Assembly: GCA_028564675.1 (NCBI GenBank)
Contig: JAOVVO010000200.1
Location: 52,490-116,489, forward strand
Length of the DNA stretch: 64,000 nt
Source: Onchocerca lupi
Taxonomy: Eukaryota > Nematoda > Chromadorea > Rhabditida > Onchocercidae
Direction of reading: 5' to 3'
Shown: positions 11,558-27,500 of the stretch, one piece after another
Layout: every line of letters starts with the position of its first letter
Position numbering within the stretch: the first letter of the stretch is position 1
The notes under the pieces: model-generated
Databases searched by the model: none
Told to the model about the DNA's origin: nothing
What the model saw: the letters and a program-made list of their open reading frames with translations, nothing else
Translations under genes and position numbers: made by a program

Positions 11558-14500
11558 ATTTGTTATTGTTGCTGAAGAAATGAAAAAGAAAAAAAAATGA
11601 TGGAAATACATTTTTATTCTAAATTAAATTTTCCACATTTAAGCTTTATTTCATTTTAAAAATTAATTTAAAATCATTTATTCGCAAAAGTTTAACAAAT
11701 TAAAGAAAGAATGCAGCTGTAATCTCATTCAGTTATTATAGATTTTCAAAGAAGAATAGAATTAAAAGTTATAAATGGGAATGAAAAAGTATAAAAAATT
11801 CTTTACTTTTTTTCCCATAAACCCTATGTGCTCCGAAATAATCATTTAAATTTGATGGCTAAATAATATAACTGATTGTTTTTTTGATGCTTGAAAAAAA
11901 TCATTTAATAATATCAAAGAGATCAAGAAATAAGTGAAAAAAAAGATAAATTCATATAAATTTACTTTAAAACTAAATTATCAGAATTTGAATTGTTTAT
12001 GTTGAGAGAATTATCTTGATGATGATACTATTGGTACAGGTAGATATGTATTTTGATTGTCTCAATAAAACATTTATCATCAAATATCATGCGAATCATG
12101 AAAAAATAGAAATATAAATTTGGAAAAGTTAAATTTTTGAAGATGTTCAATATAAACTAAATATTTAACAATTCTGTTTTATTAAGTAATTAGTTAGATA
12201 TATTTGAAATGATGAACAAATTTAGTAAAATAAGAAATTAGCATAAATTTATAAACATAAGATTATCAAAATTAACAAGTTACGAATGAAAAAAAAAGTG
12301 GTAAGAAGTAATTACGAACGATAAATACGGCAAATGATATTGTACACATGCAATTGACAGTAAAAGAAAATTAATAACTTTGGAAAATTAATTATCTCGA
12401 ATCTCGAATGAAATGGAACATTGATGTTATAAAGTAATTCGAATAGAGTACATACACACACACACACACTTATGGAAGACCTTGAAAATTTCCTCTTTAA
12501 ACTTTTGAATTTGTCAAATTGTCAAAAATCTTCATGCATCGTATAAAAAACATACAATTTTTTTGGTATATTTATTTTATTTACTCAAAAGAAGATATCA
12601 TTTATTGTTATTATCATATCTAAATTAACTCCTTCATAATTTAAACTATCGTTCATTATCATTGATTGTTATTTCAATTTTTTGTGCGCACTTTTTTCTC
12701 TCTCTTTCTCTCTCTCTCTTATAAAACATAATAATCTTTAAAAGTAATAATCGCTATTAATTATTTAATTAAAAGTATTTAGAATAATTTCTAATATGAT
12801 TCACTTACAACCAAAATATACGGGGAATACTTTAATATTCATTGAAATAGATACTGAAGAATTTAAAACATAACATGAAATGATAAATGGTATGTATTTT
12901 GGAAAAATTAAAATTTTTATTTCTAGATTCTATAGTTGAATTTAAAATTAAAATAGATAACAAAATGATGAGATAAAATTTTTACCCTTTTTTTGTCATA
13001 TAAAATAAATAATTTTAAAATGGCTCCTTGATAATATCGAAAAGAATAGGGAATAAATAAAAAATGAATTATTATAGATGAATTATAAAATTAATATTAT
13101 ATCAAGCGGAAGATAAGTAGATTAATTAGTTTAACATTAAATAACCAGAATATTCGTAAAATACTGATGTTATTATTAGTTTGAACATGGATAAATTTCT
13201 TTTTCTTTGAACCATTCAGGTAAATCAGTTATTTTTATGGTTTTTGAATAGAAATTAAAATGAAAATTATATGTTCGAAAGATATATTAATAATAATAGC
13301 AGATAATAAATATACTTCTTTTGGTAATTAATAAATCAAACGTAATAATAAGCAAATCATCATCATAAATAATCATTTAAATTATCATTATCAATAATTT
13401 TGCATTGTTAATTTTGGCAATAATTTTCATCAAAAATGCGCAAACTTTTTGATACCATTGTTTTGATTATCATAATTTAAAGAAAATACATTTTGTATCG
13501 AAATTGATCGAAAATTCAGAATAAATAAAAATTAATAAACAAAAGAAAAAAAAGTGCAAACTATGAAGACGAATATCCAGAAATAATTTTCATAGATTTC
13601 TGAAAATTTGCTCGATTGTCAAAAATGTCCTCATTCGTCCTATTTATATGGCACAATGAACGATTCTCATAATTTTAATATCGAACGATTGAATTACTAT
13701 TAATTTGTTTACCTATCTCATGACATACTATTTTGATCCTACTTATTATTGTTATTTTTTGTCATGATTTTAATGACAATAATGATGATAAAAATTAACT
13801 TAAATCATAAAGCTAATGATGATAGTGCCAAAAATTGAATGATGATAGCAATAATATGATAATGATAATGATAATGATGTTTAAAATGACGATTGTAGTA
13901 ATAGTTGTTGTTATTGTTTAAAAGAGAGTAATTTTTTTGGGAATTATATTTACTAAACATAATTATCGAATTTTTTCATTTCCTTCTAACTGTTTTTTGA
14001 TTTCCTCCAAATTCGATATTTTCCTTTATTTTTTATTATCTATTTAATAATTGACTCATGATTACCGTATAAATCAAAAAAAAAAAAATGAAATTATAAA
14101 TAAATTTCATTTGTTGATTTCTTTTGTCGATGTACGTTGTAATATCAATTTTTTTTTCTTTTATTTTTTTGCTGATTCCTATCAACTGATAATATGAACA
14201 TTTTATCAAATATCATTTAATCATTTTCAGTCCCTTTTTAAGCTAAACTTTTTCACTGCTATTATTCAAACTAACAATATTGAACTTTATTAAAAAGATG
14301 AGAAAAGAAAAATTGTTTTTATCATTTCTTTTCCTGTCTTTTCCTTTCCTTTTCAAAAGTGCTTTAAGAAAATGATTTAATAAGTTAGCAAAAACAGGAA
14401 TGAAACATAATTAATAAAATAATTTTAGCATTATATGATAATGATCGAAATTAATGCAATATTATCATTGATATTAGTTTCATAACAGTTTTTTTTTTTT

Positions 14501-16564
14501 CTCTTTAAATAATATTTCAATTAAATAAAATGAAATTGTATGGTTTCATTGAAATAATCCTCATTTATAATTCATATTAATTATAAGACTAAATATGGAA
14601 TACAAATTACTACTCTATCGTAATTCGGCTAATCCATGAAATAATAATGCGTAATTATCAATCTGAACATCTCTCATCTCACGCATCGTATTTATTAAAT
14701 TTAAAATTTTATTATACCTCTTCAGGTTAATTATTGATGGAAATTTTTGAGTGATAATTATTCCTAAATAATTTTCTGTTTCAACTGTTAATAGAGAATT
14801 TAAAAATTTTTTTTGCATGAATAATTTTAAGAATGCTAAATGATTATGATTATTATGAAATTTCTTATTTCTAAATTATTATTCATCATTCATTCATTAT
14901 TTTTTAATACTATTTGATGGCAAAGTTAATTGTTCTTTTTATCATGCAATAAAGATGGAAAATAATTCAAAAAATTAATAAACAAATGAGTGATTTATTT
15001 GTAAACTGTAATAAAAATATATATCATGCAATTTTTAAATGTAATCATTTTATAGAATATTTTAGACTAAAAAATAAATACATTTAAATTTGAAATTGAT
15101 AAGACAAAAAAAAAAAAATAACTTTTTTCCTTCATTTATCTCTTTTTTTTTTTCATTTTATATATTTCGCTACCATGCAAATATTTTTTTTATTTATTTT
15201 TTTTTATTTTTTTTTCTCTTTTTTTTTTTTGCCTGGAGGCTATCATATTGCAGAAAGAGAAACAAGTTGAAAGAAAACTGAGTTTTTCTTTGGTCTTCTT
15301 TCTTTATTTAACAAAAAAAAATTATAAACTAGAAAAATAAACTTAAAAAAAAAAGAGAAGCAAATAATTGAATATTTTGAGAAAGAAAAAAAGAATTTCC
15401 ACTTTTAATTTAAAATTTTTCTTAAATTTTATGAGAATTCAAAAAGAGCTTACATCAAAATACCATCTGCCAAATTGATTTCAAAAAAATTATTATTCAA
15501 AAGATTAAAACGTGAAGAGTTATGATTAGAAATTTTCTAAAATTTTGAAAAAAAAAAAAAGGATTTTTCACAAAATAATCATAATAATCATGTCTTATGT
15601 ATTACACAATATCGTAGAAATTATCCATTATTTGAGCAATAATTTGATTTTTTCAATTTTTCTTTTCACTTTTAATCAGCGAAGGAAATGAAAATTACAG
15701 TGAAAATTTCTCTTTTTTTTTTTTTTTAAATTCAAAGAAAAATTACAAAAATTTTTTAAAAATCATTTTCATATGAATTAAAACTTCAGATAAAAACATT
15801 TAAAATGACAAACAATTCATTTAATTTCTAATAATGATCACAATTAAATGCAAGTAATAAAGATTTAATCATATTAATGGATTCCATTTCTAGTATCTAA
15901 ATGTAACTATCAATCTAATCATCATCTTTAATTCCATTCATTGATGTCTTTCGTATGAAATATTAGTGGTATACAATCTATATAATTTATTTTGTTAATA
16001 AATCTAATAACTAAATTGCTGTGGAAGAAGGAAGAAAAATAAATTATTATGAAAGCTGTTTTAAGATGAAGGAAAATCAGAAAATTATCACAAAAAATGA
16101 ATAAATAATCACTATATTTAAAATCATTTAATTAATGCTAATTACATTCTTCATTTCATAAAGGATGTCAGAGAATTTACTGATTTGATCAAAATTACAT
16201 GTAAGGAAAGGATAAGGAAGTATTTCATAAAAGTAAACATTTTAATTGCTTCTATCTATGCAATATAAATTCTTAATTGTTTCCATTTATGTAATAATAT
16301 TCCTTAGAAGTAAATAAATTTGAATACTCATTAAATGAAAAAAAAGGCTTACATAAAAGAAAATATTATCTTGACTGACATCAATTAGGTTCGATTTCGC
16401 ATAACCAATGATCAAATTCAAATTCATTATCACATTACTTTTACAATCATAACAATTTGAAAAAGAAAGTATCAATTTAATTTTTTTGTATTTTATTAGA
16501 AAATACCATTAAACTTTGCTTCAATAATCTATTACCAGTATTTATCGACCAAATAGTACATATT

Positions 16565-16602
<38 letters not shown>

Positions 16603-18568
16603 AAATATGTGGAACGAAATTCTTTTAAATTCAAAACACAATAAATTTTAATCAAAGTAGCTAATGAAACAATTTTGAGCAAATAATGAGAAAGTTTTGC
16701 ATAGGAATTTTAATATACAAAAACAACAAATTCCATTATAAATTTACGAATTTGAAAATTAAAAAATAATGAAGATATTATCTCGACCCAAGAAAGTTGT
16801 TAAGTGCTAATTATTAATATGCATATATGTTTATATATGTTGACATCAATAATACCACTCAAGGATTTCTGTCGTCAAATAGCAGAATTATTCATACATA
16901 ATTTCGGTAATTTTCTATTTCTAGAGTTGGCCATTTATATAACAATTACCGATTTTTATTTCCATTTTATATGTTCGAATAAGAAAAACAATTCAGATTT
17001 TCAACAAAATTTAATATTTAATTAATAAAATTTAATATCTAATTAATCGAACATTTAATTAAAATTTTCTTTTTTCCAATAAAATTTGTTTTTTACATTT
17101 CTGATAATCACATGTATATATACAAACTTGCAGATTACTGAAGCAAAAGCTAATTTCTTCGTTCTTATAATTTTGTTAGTTTTCACTAGTTACTGATTAA
17201 ATTTCATCAAATTTATCCAGCTTTCTAGTGCAGATTAGATTAATTTCTAGAAGTATCGCCTTGTAGAAAGATCCATCTAATTTATCAAAACTTTATATTG
17301 CATAGAAACATGTATTAGTTTTACGATTCATTTTTTTATGCATATGAAATATAACTGTTTTTTCTTTTTGAAATTGCGTCGTCAAAAAAAAAAAAAATTT
17401 CGCTATCATTAATTCTAATTTTGCTTATAAAATAAGCGAATATCTCGTGGATTTGAAAATATTAACAATCAAAAATGTTGTATTATCAAAATTTACAGAA
17501 ATTTCGCTTTTTTCCTAGTTCTATTTATCTTTGCCCAAAATTTCTGCACTAGAAACAAGAATGCTTTTTCATACCGTGATCAAGAGTGGGAACTTAAAAA
17601 TTGATCATTTTTCATTCACAGTAGAATCAGAAAACAATAAAACGAGTCCTTGTTTTCGACTAAAAAGAACATTTGGTTAAAAAAAACATGAGACACGAAA
17701 AAAAAAATCGTCTCTGTTTTATTAGAAAATTAAATATTTTAGATCGTTAATATTTTTAAGACTATGAAAAATAAATGCTTGCTATAGCAAAAATGGGAAT
17801 CTACGATAGCAAATTTCTCTTCGAGTGCAATTTTGATAGAAACACTGGATTTTAATTAAAAGAAGAGCAAGCAAAAGATATTTCAATAAACAAATAAGTG
17901 TTCCATTGATGTATTACTGAAAATGCAAATAAATTATATATGCTTCTATACAACATAAAATCTCGAATTATTTAGTAATAAGGTTTTTCTAAAGAATAAT
18001 ATTATCTAGAACTAATTTGATCTATAAGGGAAAATTCCTCTATTTCGCTTATTAATTGAGAAAATTATTATTCAAATTACATTATAAAATAACTAGTTAA
18101 AATGAATGAAAGTGCAAAAAAGAAAAAAATTAGCTTTTGGATTAAATATATTTGATATATTTAAAGATGCACCTTTATCATATTATAAAGCAAAAGTGAA
18201 AAACAAATTTTAACTAAAAAGGGAATAAACTCAAGTTAGATCCTTCTTTTACTCTTATTATTTGCAAAATAGATTTAAAGATATCAAAATGAAAATAAAA
18301 ACTAATGCTATTTGCTCGCTATACAGCAAAAAAGTTGTAGGATAAGAATACTTTGTAGATCCAATCAACTGAAAAGTCTAATGAAGAGATCATTTCTCTC
18401 TCCAGAACACTTTTTTTTTTTTTGAAAATAGTAAAATAATCAAAAATTTTCTTAGATTTCCTTTTATGGCTTAAACTTCAAAAGAAAGTATTATTAAAAC
18501 AGCAAATAGTTAAATTCTAATAAAAACGAACCGAAACAATAAAACTAGTTCTATAAACGGGTCTATTT
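11558..18568. other. Long AT-rich intergenic region, no supported gene
   Basis: About 7 kb between two leftward genes. It holds (AC)n near 12452-12468, (TC)n near 12698-12719, several T/A runs (15111, 15144, 15176-15230) and an unusually long A run at 16566-16601. The only possibly coding pieces on the minus strand are 14615-14786 (see findings) and 16340-16460, which ends at a good GTAAGC donor but encodes nothing recognisable. No RNA gene seen. Confidence 0.5.
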
Positions 18569-21500
18569 TTAGGAAGATATAAGTAAATTTCGTGGTGCCT
18601 GATGTATATCCGCTTCCGTGGTCACAATGACAGAACAACCATCCTCATTCGTATCTAATGTTGTTAACATCGTTTTTCCAGTTTCTCGCGAAATATTAAC
18701 ACTAAAATGAATTAAAAATCTTTGCGATTCTTTATTATCAGATAAATTCAGATAAATTAGTAACAAATAAATGGAAAAGCAATTAGGAATATGAAATTAT
18801 AAAATATTTTCAAAAAATAGTGAAGTAGTCAATGAAAATTATTAATTAAAAAATACGCAAAGTGATATTTCTTGAAATAATGTTTTCATAAAAATTATAT
18901 TTATTAATATAATGTGTTCGAAAACGGGCAAAACTGAGCCTCGACATTCCTATTTCATTATAATACCCATTCTCTCATCCTCCCATTTCCAATTTATTCT
19001 TTCAAGCGACAGATTCACAAAGAACTGAGTAAACATCTCTCTTTAAAAATTATCGTTCGATTTCGCCCAGACACTCCTAGATTATTTTAATAATTTGCAA
19101 TTTTCTAGTCACAACTACAGCCAGATTTCACCATAATACCAACATTATTTCCCAGTAGATTACCAACCACTATTGATATTTATTTCCTAATAGATTTTAT
19201 TTCCTTCTATTATTTGCATAATGATATTTTGTAAATCGATTTCAAGCTAACAAAAATTTTTAAATAGACTTGCATCGCAAATGCATGTGTCACACCCATA
19301 TATATTTTTATTCACAAGCCAATATATATTAGAATGTAATCTATTCTAAATGTCTGAAATGTCAAAAATTAGGCAACCATTGACAACAATCGTTAGGACT
19401 AAGTAAGTGTTCATGTAACGATGCTATTCTTATGTAGGATGTACCTAGCAGAATTTTCTTTAACTCTACAGAGAATAATATGATCTCTTAGAGTTTTAAA
19501 GTTGTTATCCTTTAATCAAGATAGTTAGTTGATTCAATTTGAAACAAGATATCAATATTATATTCCTGTTCAATATAAAATAGAACGCTTTTTTTCCTGC
19601 ATCCAATAACTCCCCCAGAAAAAACTACTGTCCTTAAGTTTCTCATTAAACTTTCAGAAAATATACATTCATATATTCAATATTAAGCAAAATAACACAA
19701 TAAAAACCAAAACTAACTTGCTAGCGGCGCATTCACTTTCATCACCTTGCATGCGATCAGTCATTGTAGAATAACCTTGGTCACTAGATTCAGTTCGCGG
19801 CGAAACTCGATACTGTGGACGGACCGCTGCCAATGGGTTTGACATTCTTTCAAATGAAGTCAACTGAATCAAAGCAACTGCTTTTTCTGAAATTTTTCAT
19901 ATTCACTGTTGCTTTCTTATTTTATCAATTTTTTTAGCTTAATCATTTTTTTTATTAACCTGAATTTTAGCTAACGGAAGTAAAGCAACCATAAAATACA
20001 AATTTTGAACCTTTTACGGAACCGGAACCATCATGATCAAATTGGAAATCATCATCTTCAAAATTTCTCCCACATAACGGCACACCAAATGAATCTGTGA
20101 GCGAATTTGCTTCCACGAGACGATTAACCTGACTTCGATAACAATACATGGTGATAACCTGGAAATGACGTTTCTGATATATCTAATTCTTCCACAATAT
20201 TTTGGAAAGTTAAATCCAAATTATTCATACAAGTAAATTAAAAGTTAAAGAAATGAAAGCTACCATAATCAAAAAAACACTCATTATTCCAGCGGCAACT
20301 GGTCCAACCGGTGCACCAACTGACCAATGCGGAACCAACTGTGACTCACTTTCTAAGAAACCTGAAAAACAAAAAATTTCAAATAATTATGAAAATTTCG
20401 ATACTCAAATTTTCAAAATGAGCCAATTATAATAAATGATTCATTAACAAAAACTGTGAAATCAAGATTAAAATAAGAAACACCTCGAATACGCCTTCCT
20501 TTTGTACCACCAAAGCATTCGTCAGTAGAGACACAAGAAGGATTCAAAAGAAGTGTTTGCCCGTCAATATCAAACGTACACCATTGACAACCCAATATAC
20601 CCATACAATCATCTACTGTTTTATAATTTTCACATCTGCAGTTATTTTATAAATATGGTTAAGTAAATTTCATTTTATTTTGAGCTTTAATGTTTTATGA
20701 TTGGGAAAGCTTTAGCAATTTTAATCACAGAATTGTATATTATATTTATGGTGTAATATGTATAGAGATTCAAATCACTTAACTGATTAGATTAAATATT
20801 ATCTCAAATTTATAATGAAAATTATAAAAGGAACAGTACTTGATATTGACACATTCCGACAATACAGTTTTCTGCAAAGGTCTAGCACTGAACGGAACGA
20901 TCGTAGCCATTACTGGACATTCTTCTAGATCTGAACATTCCGATATAAAAGAGATTTTCTGAAAATACAGGAAAATATATCCCTTAAAATTGTCAATTTT
21001 CTCATAAAGCAATCATCTATTATTGATTCAGATTTTAATTTTTATGTTTATATCTTACTAAAATATTAATCAATAAGCTATGAACCCGAAATCTCTTTAA
21101 GTTTTCGATCAAGACATATTCAAAAAAAAAAAAAAAAAAATGATATGCATAAAATATCGCTCCTATAATGAAAAATCGTTATAAATCACGGCTACACATG
21201 CAATATATATCCATATTTGGTAAAAAATTACCCGATAAAGTGAAGCATTTGATGGACTAGCTGTGCACTGTGTATTACAGTTTAAGGGACACTGGCAAGG
21301 ACATTCACATTCTGCATCATCGAAACGTGTACAAAGGAGACACCGGCGATCACTAACTGAACATGGACAAAATGCCTAAAATATCAACGGTTGTAACTAA
21401 ACATTGCTGTTGAACTGAAAATATTAGAAATTAAACCCTATAATAATAATAGAGACAATTCAAATATAGATTTTAAAATATTTGTACAAAAAACAAAAAA

Positions 21501-24500
21501 ACACAAAATATACATGATAACTTAGCAGCCTAATTAAGAGCCATAATTTGAGGAAATTTAGGATAACGTTCTCAGTTGAGAAAGTTTTCATTTGTTTCAT
21601 ACATTTTCATGAGAAAAACTATCAGATATCAAAATATGATTCTTCCATACATTAGAAATGTGCAGCAAGATATATTAATAAAATTAATAAAATACCTGGA
21701 TGGAATGTTGTGAATTACAACTTTCATTTATAAGAGCTAGAAACAAATTTGTCTGTGGTACTGGGATCACTTCTGCACGAATACTTCCTAATTTCATGCC
21801 GGGCTTTGAGTTGGTATCATCACATGGAATCTAAAGACATATTTTATACCAATTAAAATAGCGATCATTCTAACTTGTATTTCTTTCACAGCACGATTAT
21901 AATTCCTGCTTATCGACTACACTTGGATAAACTATTCCATATATCTAAAAATTTAAATAGAAACAACAATAGATATAAACTAAAAAATGAATTCGAAAAG
22001 AATTTACGGTCAAAGCATCTGAATATGAAATATTGAATCGGAAGAAACGTTCAACTGAGCGAGTAGCCCATTGCATGCACTGTCTTTTTTGAACAAAATT
22101 TGTTTTCGTGATTAAATGTGTCGCAAGCTGAGGCTCTAGATAACTGATATGAAAACGTTCGACAGCATTCCACAAAACGCTTCTCCCATAGGATCGAGCT
22201 TTTTTATTAAAGAAACTCGTTTCTATTCCACGTGAAATCACATTGCCCAAGTCATCGAATAAAACACAGCGACGTGACTGAAAATAATGAAAAAAAGTTA
22301 CAATTGATTCAAATATGTGTAGCTATGACTGTTTTTTTTCTTTTTTTTATATACAAAAATTCATTTTGAATCAAATTATATGCCTTATTAAAGAATACCA
22401 GAATAAACATTACTATAAACGAGAAAAAAATAAACCTCTTTACAAATGTTAATTGAGGTTCGCAGCAATTTCGCAAAAAATCCCACAGTTACATCCATAG
22501 CAACGACAGCAAAAATTTGATTTTTGGAATTGTGCATACTTCCGGCTTGACCTATATAAGACATTTCTCAAATTTGTCCGGAAAAAACTCTAATCATAAG
22601 CATCTGCACCAATTCCTAAACATTAGAAATTCAATTATAAATTTGCCTTCGAAAACGGCAGTCGAAATTGTTACAACTTGTCCTATATTATCCTCCAAGA
22701 ATGGCCCTGTCACAACAATTCTTCCAGGAAATTCATTCGCACGCATATACCTAAACAAAACTGAATTGAAAAAAAAATTATTATCTATAAGATGACTAGT
22801 GATTCCTTTCATATTTCCATCAAAGCGAAAGTCATTGTTAATAAGAATTAAAATGCTCGAAATAAAGTTACATTTCTCGAATATAAAGGTCCCATTCTTC
22901 ATGATGACTCATTTGTTTAAAATTACCTACCATTATTAATGTAAAATTAAAATTATTTTAAAGCACAAAAATGATACCCGATATGTCATAAATGTCAATT
23001 TTCGAAAAATAATAACCTAAATTAATAGGAAATCTGTAGAAAGTCAAAAAATCAGTAAACTTAACAAAACTAAATCGGAATTCTAAATGTGATAAAAACC
23101 AACCAAAGTTGTAAGTCAGGTTCGTAATTATCGCGAATCACAGTAGCCGGATAAGTAATCATAACACCTCGTGACGTAGCTATGTAACGTCGTAAGACAA
23201 ATTCATATGAATCACTAGCTGCTTTGTCACGCCAATATGGTATAATACCAGATAGTGCACCAACATGTTCACGAACACTCAACCGAATACCCGCATTTCG
23301 AATTAAACCGAATGGATCACCTCAAGAATTTCTTTTATTAAAAGTAAAACTGGAACTTAACTATAAAGGTACCAAATGGCGATTTTTCAAATATGTAGGT
23401 GGAAAGAACATTTATCTAACAGCATTTTTCCTTCTATGCATGTATAAAATCATTTATTCTTCGACTTCTTCTCGCTTTGTTCTGCATGATGGAAAAATTT
23501 TCAAAAAATACCTAAGTATACCCAGTAATTTGCAATCCACTGCGGAGATGGTGGTCGTTGCAAAGAAGAAGCAGTGAAACAACTTGGGCTCAGATAAACA
23601 CCACCTAATTTCATAGTAGAAAGATAGCCAAAGTGTGAGCAATAGGAAAGCGATGAATCTCTCTGAAATAAATTTGTTCGAAATATCTGAAAAATTAAGT
23701 TAAAGCTAAGACAATAAAATGCTTCGAATTTAATAAAATAACCTGGATATCAAGACGATGATAGACAAGATTATCTAATACATATTCTTGTCTTGGATTT
23801 TTTGAAAGCATTGAAATTTTGGCTTCCATTTCACTAACTTTCATTGCCATAGCAACAACAAATGGTGCGTTTTTTAACTGAAATGTATTTGATAAGAGGA
23901 AATAAGGCAAATAAATTGACAAACTAACTTCGTGAGCATGTAACTTTATATTACCTTTTGTTTTTCTATGGATAATTAATGAAGATAAATATATAGTAAT
24001 GGAAACAATATTATCCAAAAAATGGCGCTCCAACAAAGTCAAAAAAGCAATAGCTTGCAAAATAAAAATAATCATAACCAACAATCCCAAGTAATAAAAG
24101 TGCAAAAAAAAAAAATGATATAAAAGAGATAAAGAATTTTGTTTATTAAGTCGGCTATATTGTCTTCGTTTCTTATAGCTATTTTCTAAACTACAATTGT
24201 TTTTCATTCCTTGTCTTCTTCACTAAAAATGATTTTAAAATCTTATACTGCATTGCTAATATTTCATGCGGACAATCTTCTATCACCTTTAGTGTACGCT
24301 GTTTGTAATTTTGATTAAAATCTGAGCTTAATCAATATCATTTGCACCAAGTAAAACTATCAATCTCCAACACCAAGAAAAAAAGAAAAAAACAAAATTT
24401 TATGACAAGTTTTTCGCTGAAAACAATTGATAGTGGAAAACATACGCGCATCCAGATATATTTTAATTTCACTTTCTCCATCATTTCTTCCTTTATAATT

Positions 24501-27500
24501 TCAAATGAACCTTCGCTAATTTCTTCGGCTGAGAAATGCTCACTAAGCCATAGATCTTTTTCTGACCAAGCTTCTAATATACCGATATTTAAAGGCCATG
24601 GTGATGTTTTACGCATATGAGAAGCGATGATAACACGACTGAAAAAATTCAAACCTATAACAATAGCTTACTTTAATTATTTCGAAAATTTTTTAAAAAC
24701 CTTCAAAAAAAATTCAATTCCAAGAAAAATCAGGATGAGAGAAAAAAAGCATAATTTACTTCTGCGGCAAATTTATCAAGTCTCAAATTGAAGATCTTAT
24801 GGTATCTGCATTACTATGAAGGCAACTTCCTAAAAAAATGTAGCTTAAGAACTTTGACTTTTTATTTTCTTCAAAGGAAAACTAACAAATTATCCTTTCT
24901 GAAAAAAGGACAACTACGAATGTTCATTTTCAATACAAAATCTCAAAATAATGGTAAAATTACCCCTGCAGATCACAAAGAAAAATTCGTAATCTAGTCA
25001 TCACCGGTGCCATGACTACTAAATCATTATATTTGATAACATCAGCAATTATATCCAAGTTCAAATCCATGCCAATCACAGCTGTCTAAAAAACTTTTTC
25101 CTTATTTGAAATTCAAAAGAATTTCTTCTTTTAGAAAATACAAATTAACTTCAAAAAAACGACATATATGAAGTCACACCAATTTATTATCCTTCCATAA
25201 GCCGGTAGAGAGAGAAACTAATGTTGCTTGGTATTCGCTAAAAGGATACGACCAGAACAATTTTTCGTTCATTGAATGGAGTTTTTCATTATCATTGATA
25301 GATAGAAGTTCAAACATTCGAAATAGTGTCAATGTTGCATGCTCATTAGTTCCAATTGAAATCATCTGTAATCAACAAGTTTTATCAGTTGACCAAATAA
25401 TTCATATAAGCTAAGCCACATAAATGCAATAAACCATTTTTGAGATGTCAAAATTGAAAAAATTAACAACACCTTTCCTGGTACTGTCGTTTTGTTCAAG
25501 GCTGCCTTCAACTTTTCGCTAAGTGACTGCTGGTATTTCGTGAAGTTCATTTCCGCGATGCTTTTCAAAAATTCGTACGACCAAAAAAGCGGCGTTTCAT
25601 CATTTATACCTAAAATTTTAAAAACATTTCCAAGGAAAACCATATCTTAATTCGTCATTTTGAGAACGATTTAAATCAACTTTTATCGCATTTGACTCCA
25701 TCATTAGGCACTCAGAAATAATTCTCAACATCTAGATAAGTGCTGTAAAATAAGATTATTATCTTTTATTCTCAAAAGATGGTTGGCATCACTTATAATT
25801 AAAATATCCAAAACATTTCTGTGAACGGTATTTAAAATAAGATCAACAAGTAGAATTTAAATGTGGTTCATGCATAACACATTTTAGTTCTAACTTAACA
25901 GTAAATCAACTTAATTTTTATTAGAGAAAGGAAAACAAATCACTTTTATTCCAATTAAAAATCATTACTAATTCATATCTTAATCTCCAAAAAGTATATA
26001 TACCATCGCTTAGTGCCAGCGTGTTAATTTTCACGCGAATATTCGCTTCTAGAAAAATTTCTGCCACAGCGCTTAAAACCGAAGCTGCTTCACCCAATTC
26101 TGACATTACACCTCTGCTGATATAAAACAAAATATTATGATAGAATTCACTTCTACCATCTTCTCGATCAAGTATTTCTTCCTGCAAAAAATAGACTCGA
26201 AAATCAAATTAGGCTAATAAAGAGATTAATGAATTATTTTAGTGATCAGTATAATTTCAAAAGAGAATTGACATTACGAGAATTTTCACTATTTACTAAA
26301 GGTTTAGGCAGGCATGCAATTCAGATTTCTTACTTATTACTTGTCATATGAATTAATAAAGAAGAATGACAAACTCTAGAACAAAATCAGGAAAATGGAG
26401 AATCGAAAATAATGAAAAATGAAATTAAGCTTTAAGATGTGAATAATTTTATATTCTAAAATTCCAAAATTGTTCACCTCTATCATTTTTTGAATCATAT
26501 TGAAGAAAAAAAAAAACATAAATGATCATAAATTCCAGGATCTAAGTTTGTGTGCAGAAACCGTATTAGATCTGGGAAAAGATCAAGACAAAACGCTTTA
26601 TCGATTCTTCGATTTTGGCTTCAGCGAAAACATTGGTGAACTACGAAAGAAAAGTGTAAGTCATGTAAAACAACGTATATTAAAGCAATAATGAAATATT
26701 TTTGCAAAATACCTTTTCATTTCTATGCATTTTGATATATCTTATTTTTTTAATTCTTGAGTAGATTGATTTGAAAAAATGTTCACTTACCTCAACAAAT
26801 AATCTGCAGGCCATCTGAATAGCACTGCTATGTGAATATGCTTTCTGATTACTTCGTTCAAACGCTTCAATAAAGGTTGTCATTATGGTAATTTGTTCAC
26901 TTGTTACATCCAAGAAATTTTGATTTTTGCAAGCTTTGGCATTGTCTGTTCCATTTGATACCATCACCATGTACCTGTGCATTTTAAATTTTGAAATTTT
27001 TATCTGAACAATGGATTCTAAGTTCTTTTTAAAATACTCAGTGCATAATAAAATTTCCTACGAAATCACCAGAAGTAAGATTAGTTGGATAAAGTAATGG
27101 ATGGTACACTTTTCCTTCAAACTTCAAGCAAAATCGAGGATAGAATTGACATGTTGGTTGGAAAAGATGGGCTATACGAATCGTTCGAATAGAAATTAAA
27201 TTATTTTGATGACTGCATTAAGAAATTACATAAAACCATAGTGCAGCTTCTCGATAATCGAAAGACAAGTTCAAATAAGTGTTTAGATATAGCGTACAAG
27301 ATAGTCTTCTATCTGTCATCCATCACCGTCGGAATTTAATATTAACAGTTATCTTTCGCTATTTCTCTGCGCAAGATAAGTTCAAAGCTTCCTAAAAATC
27401 AACTGAAAGCATCAGAACTTACCTATCCCCAGGAATAGCACCATCAAGAAGGATCTTAGCAACACTCTTTGCTTTAGCTAGATGTACATCAGAAAGTAAT

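Noticed and set aside
11357..11583. Two overlapping + frames encoding poly-Val and poly-Cys
   Set aside because: They are translations of the GTT microsatellite and its flank, on the strand opposite the dioxygenase homolog; no splice or codon support.
16566..16601. Long A run as a possible processed-pseudogene tail
   Set aside because: No coding or retroposed sequence adjoins it and no flanking duplication is visible; treated as a homopolymer.
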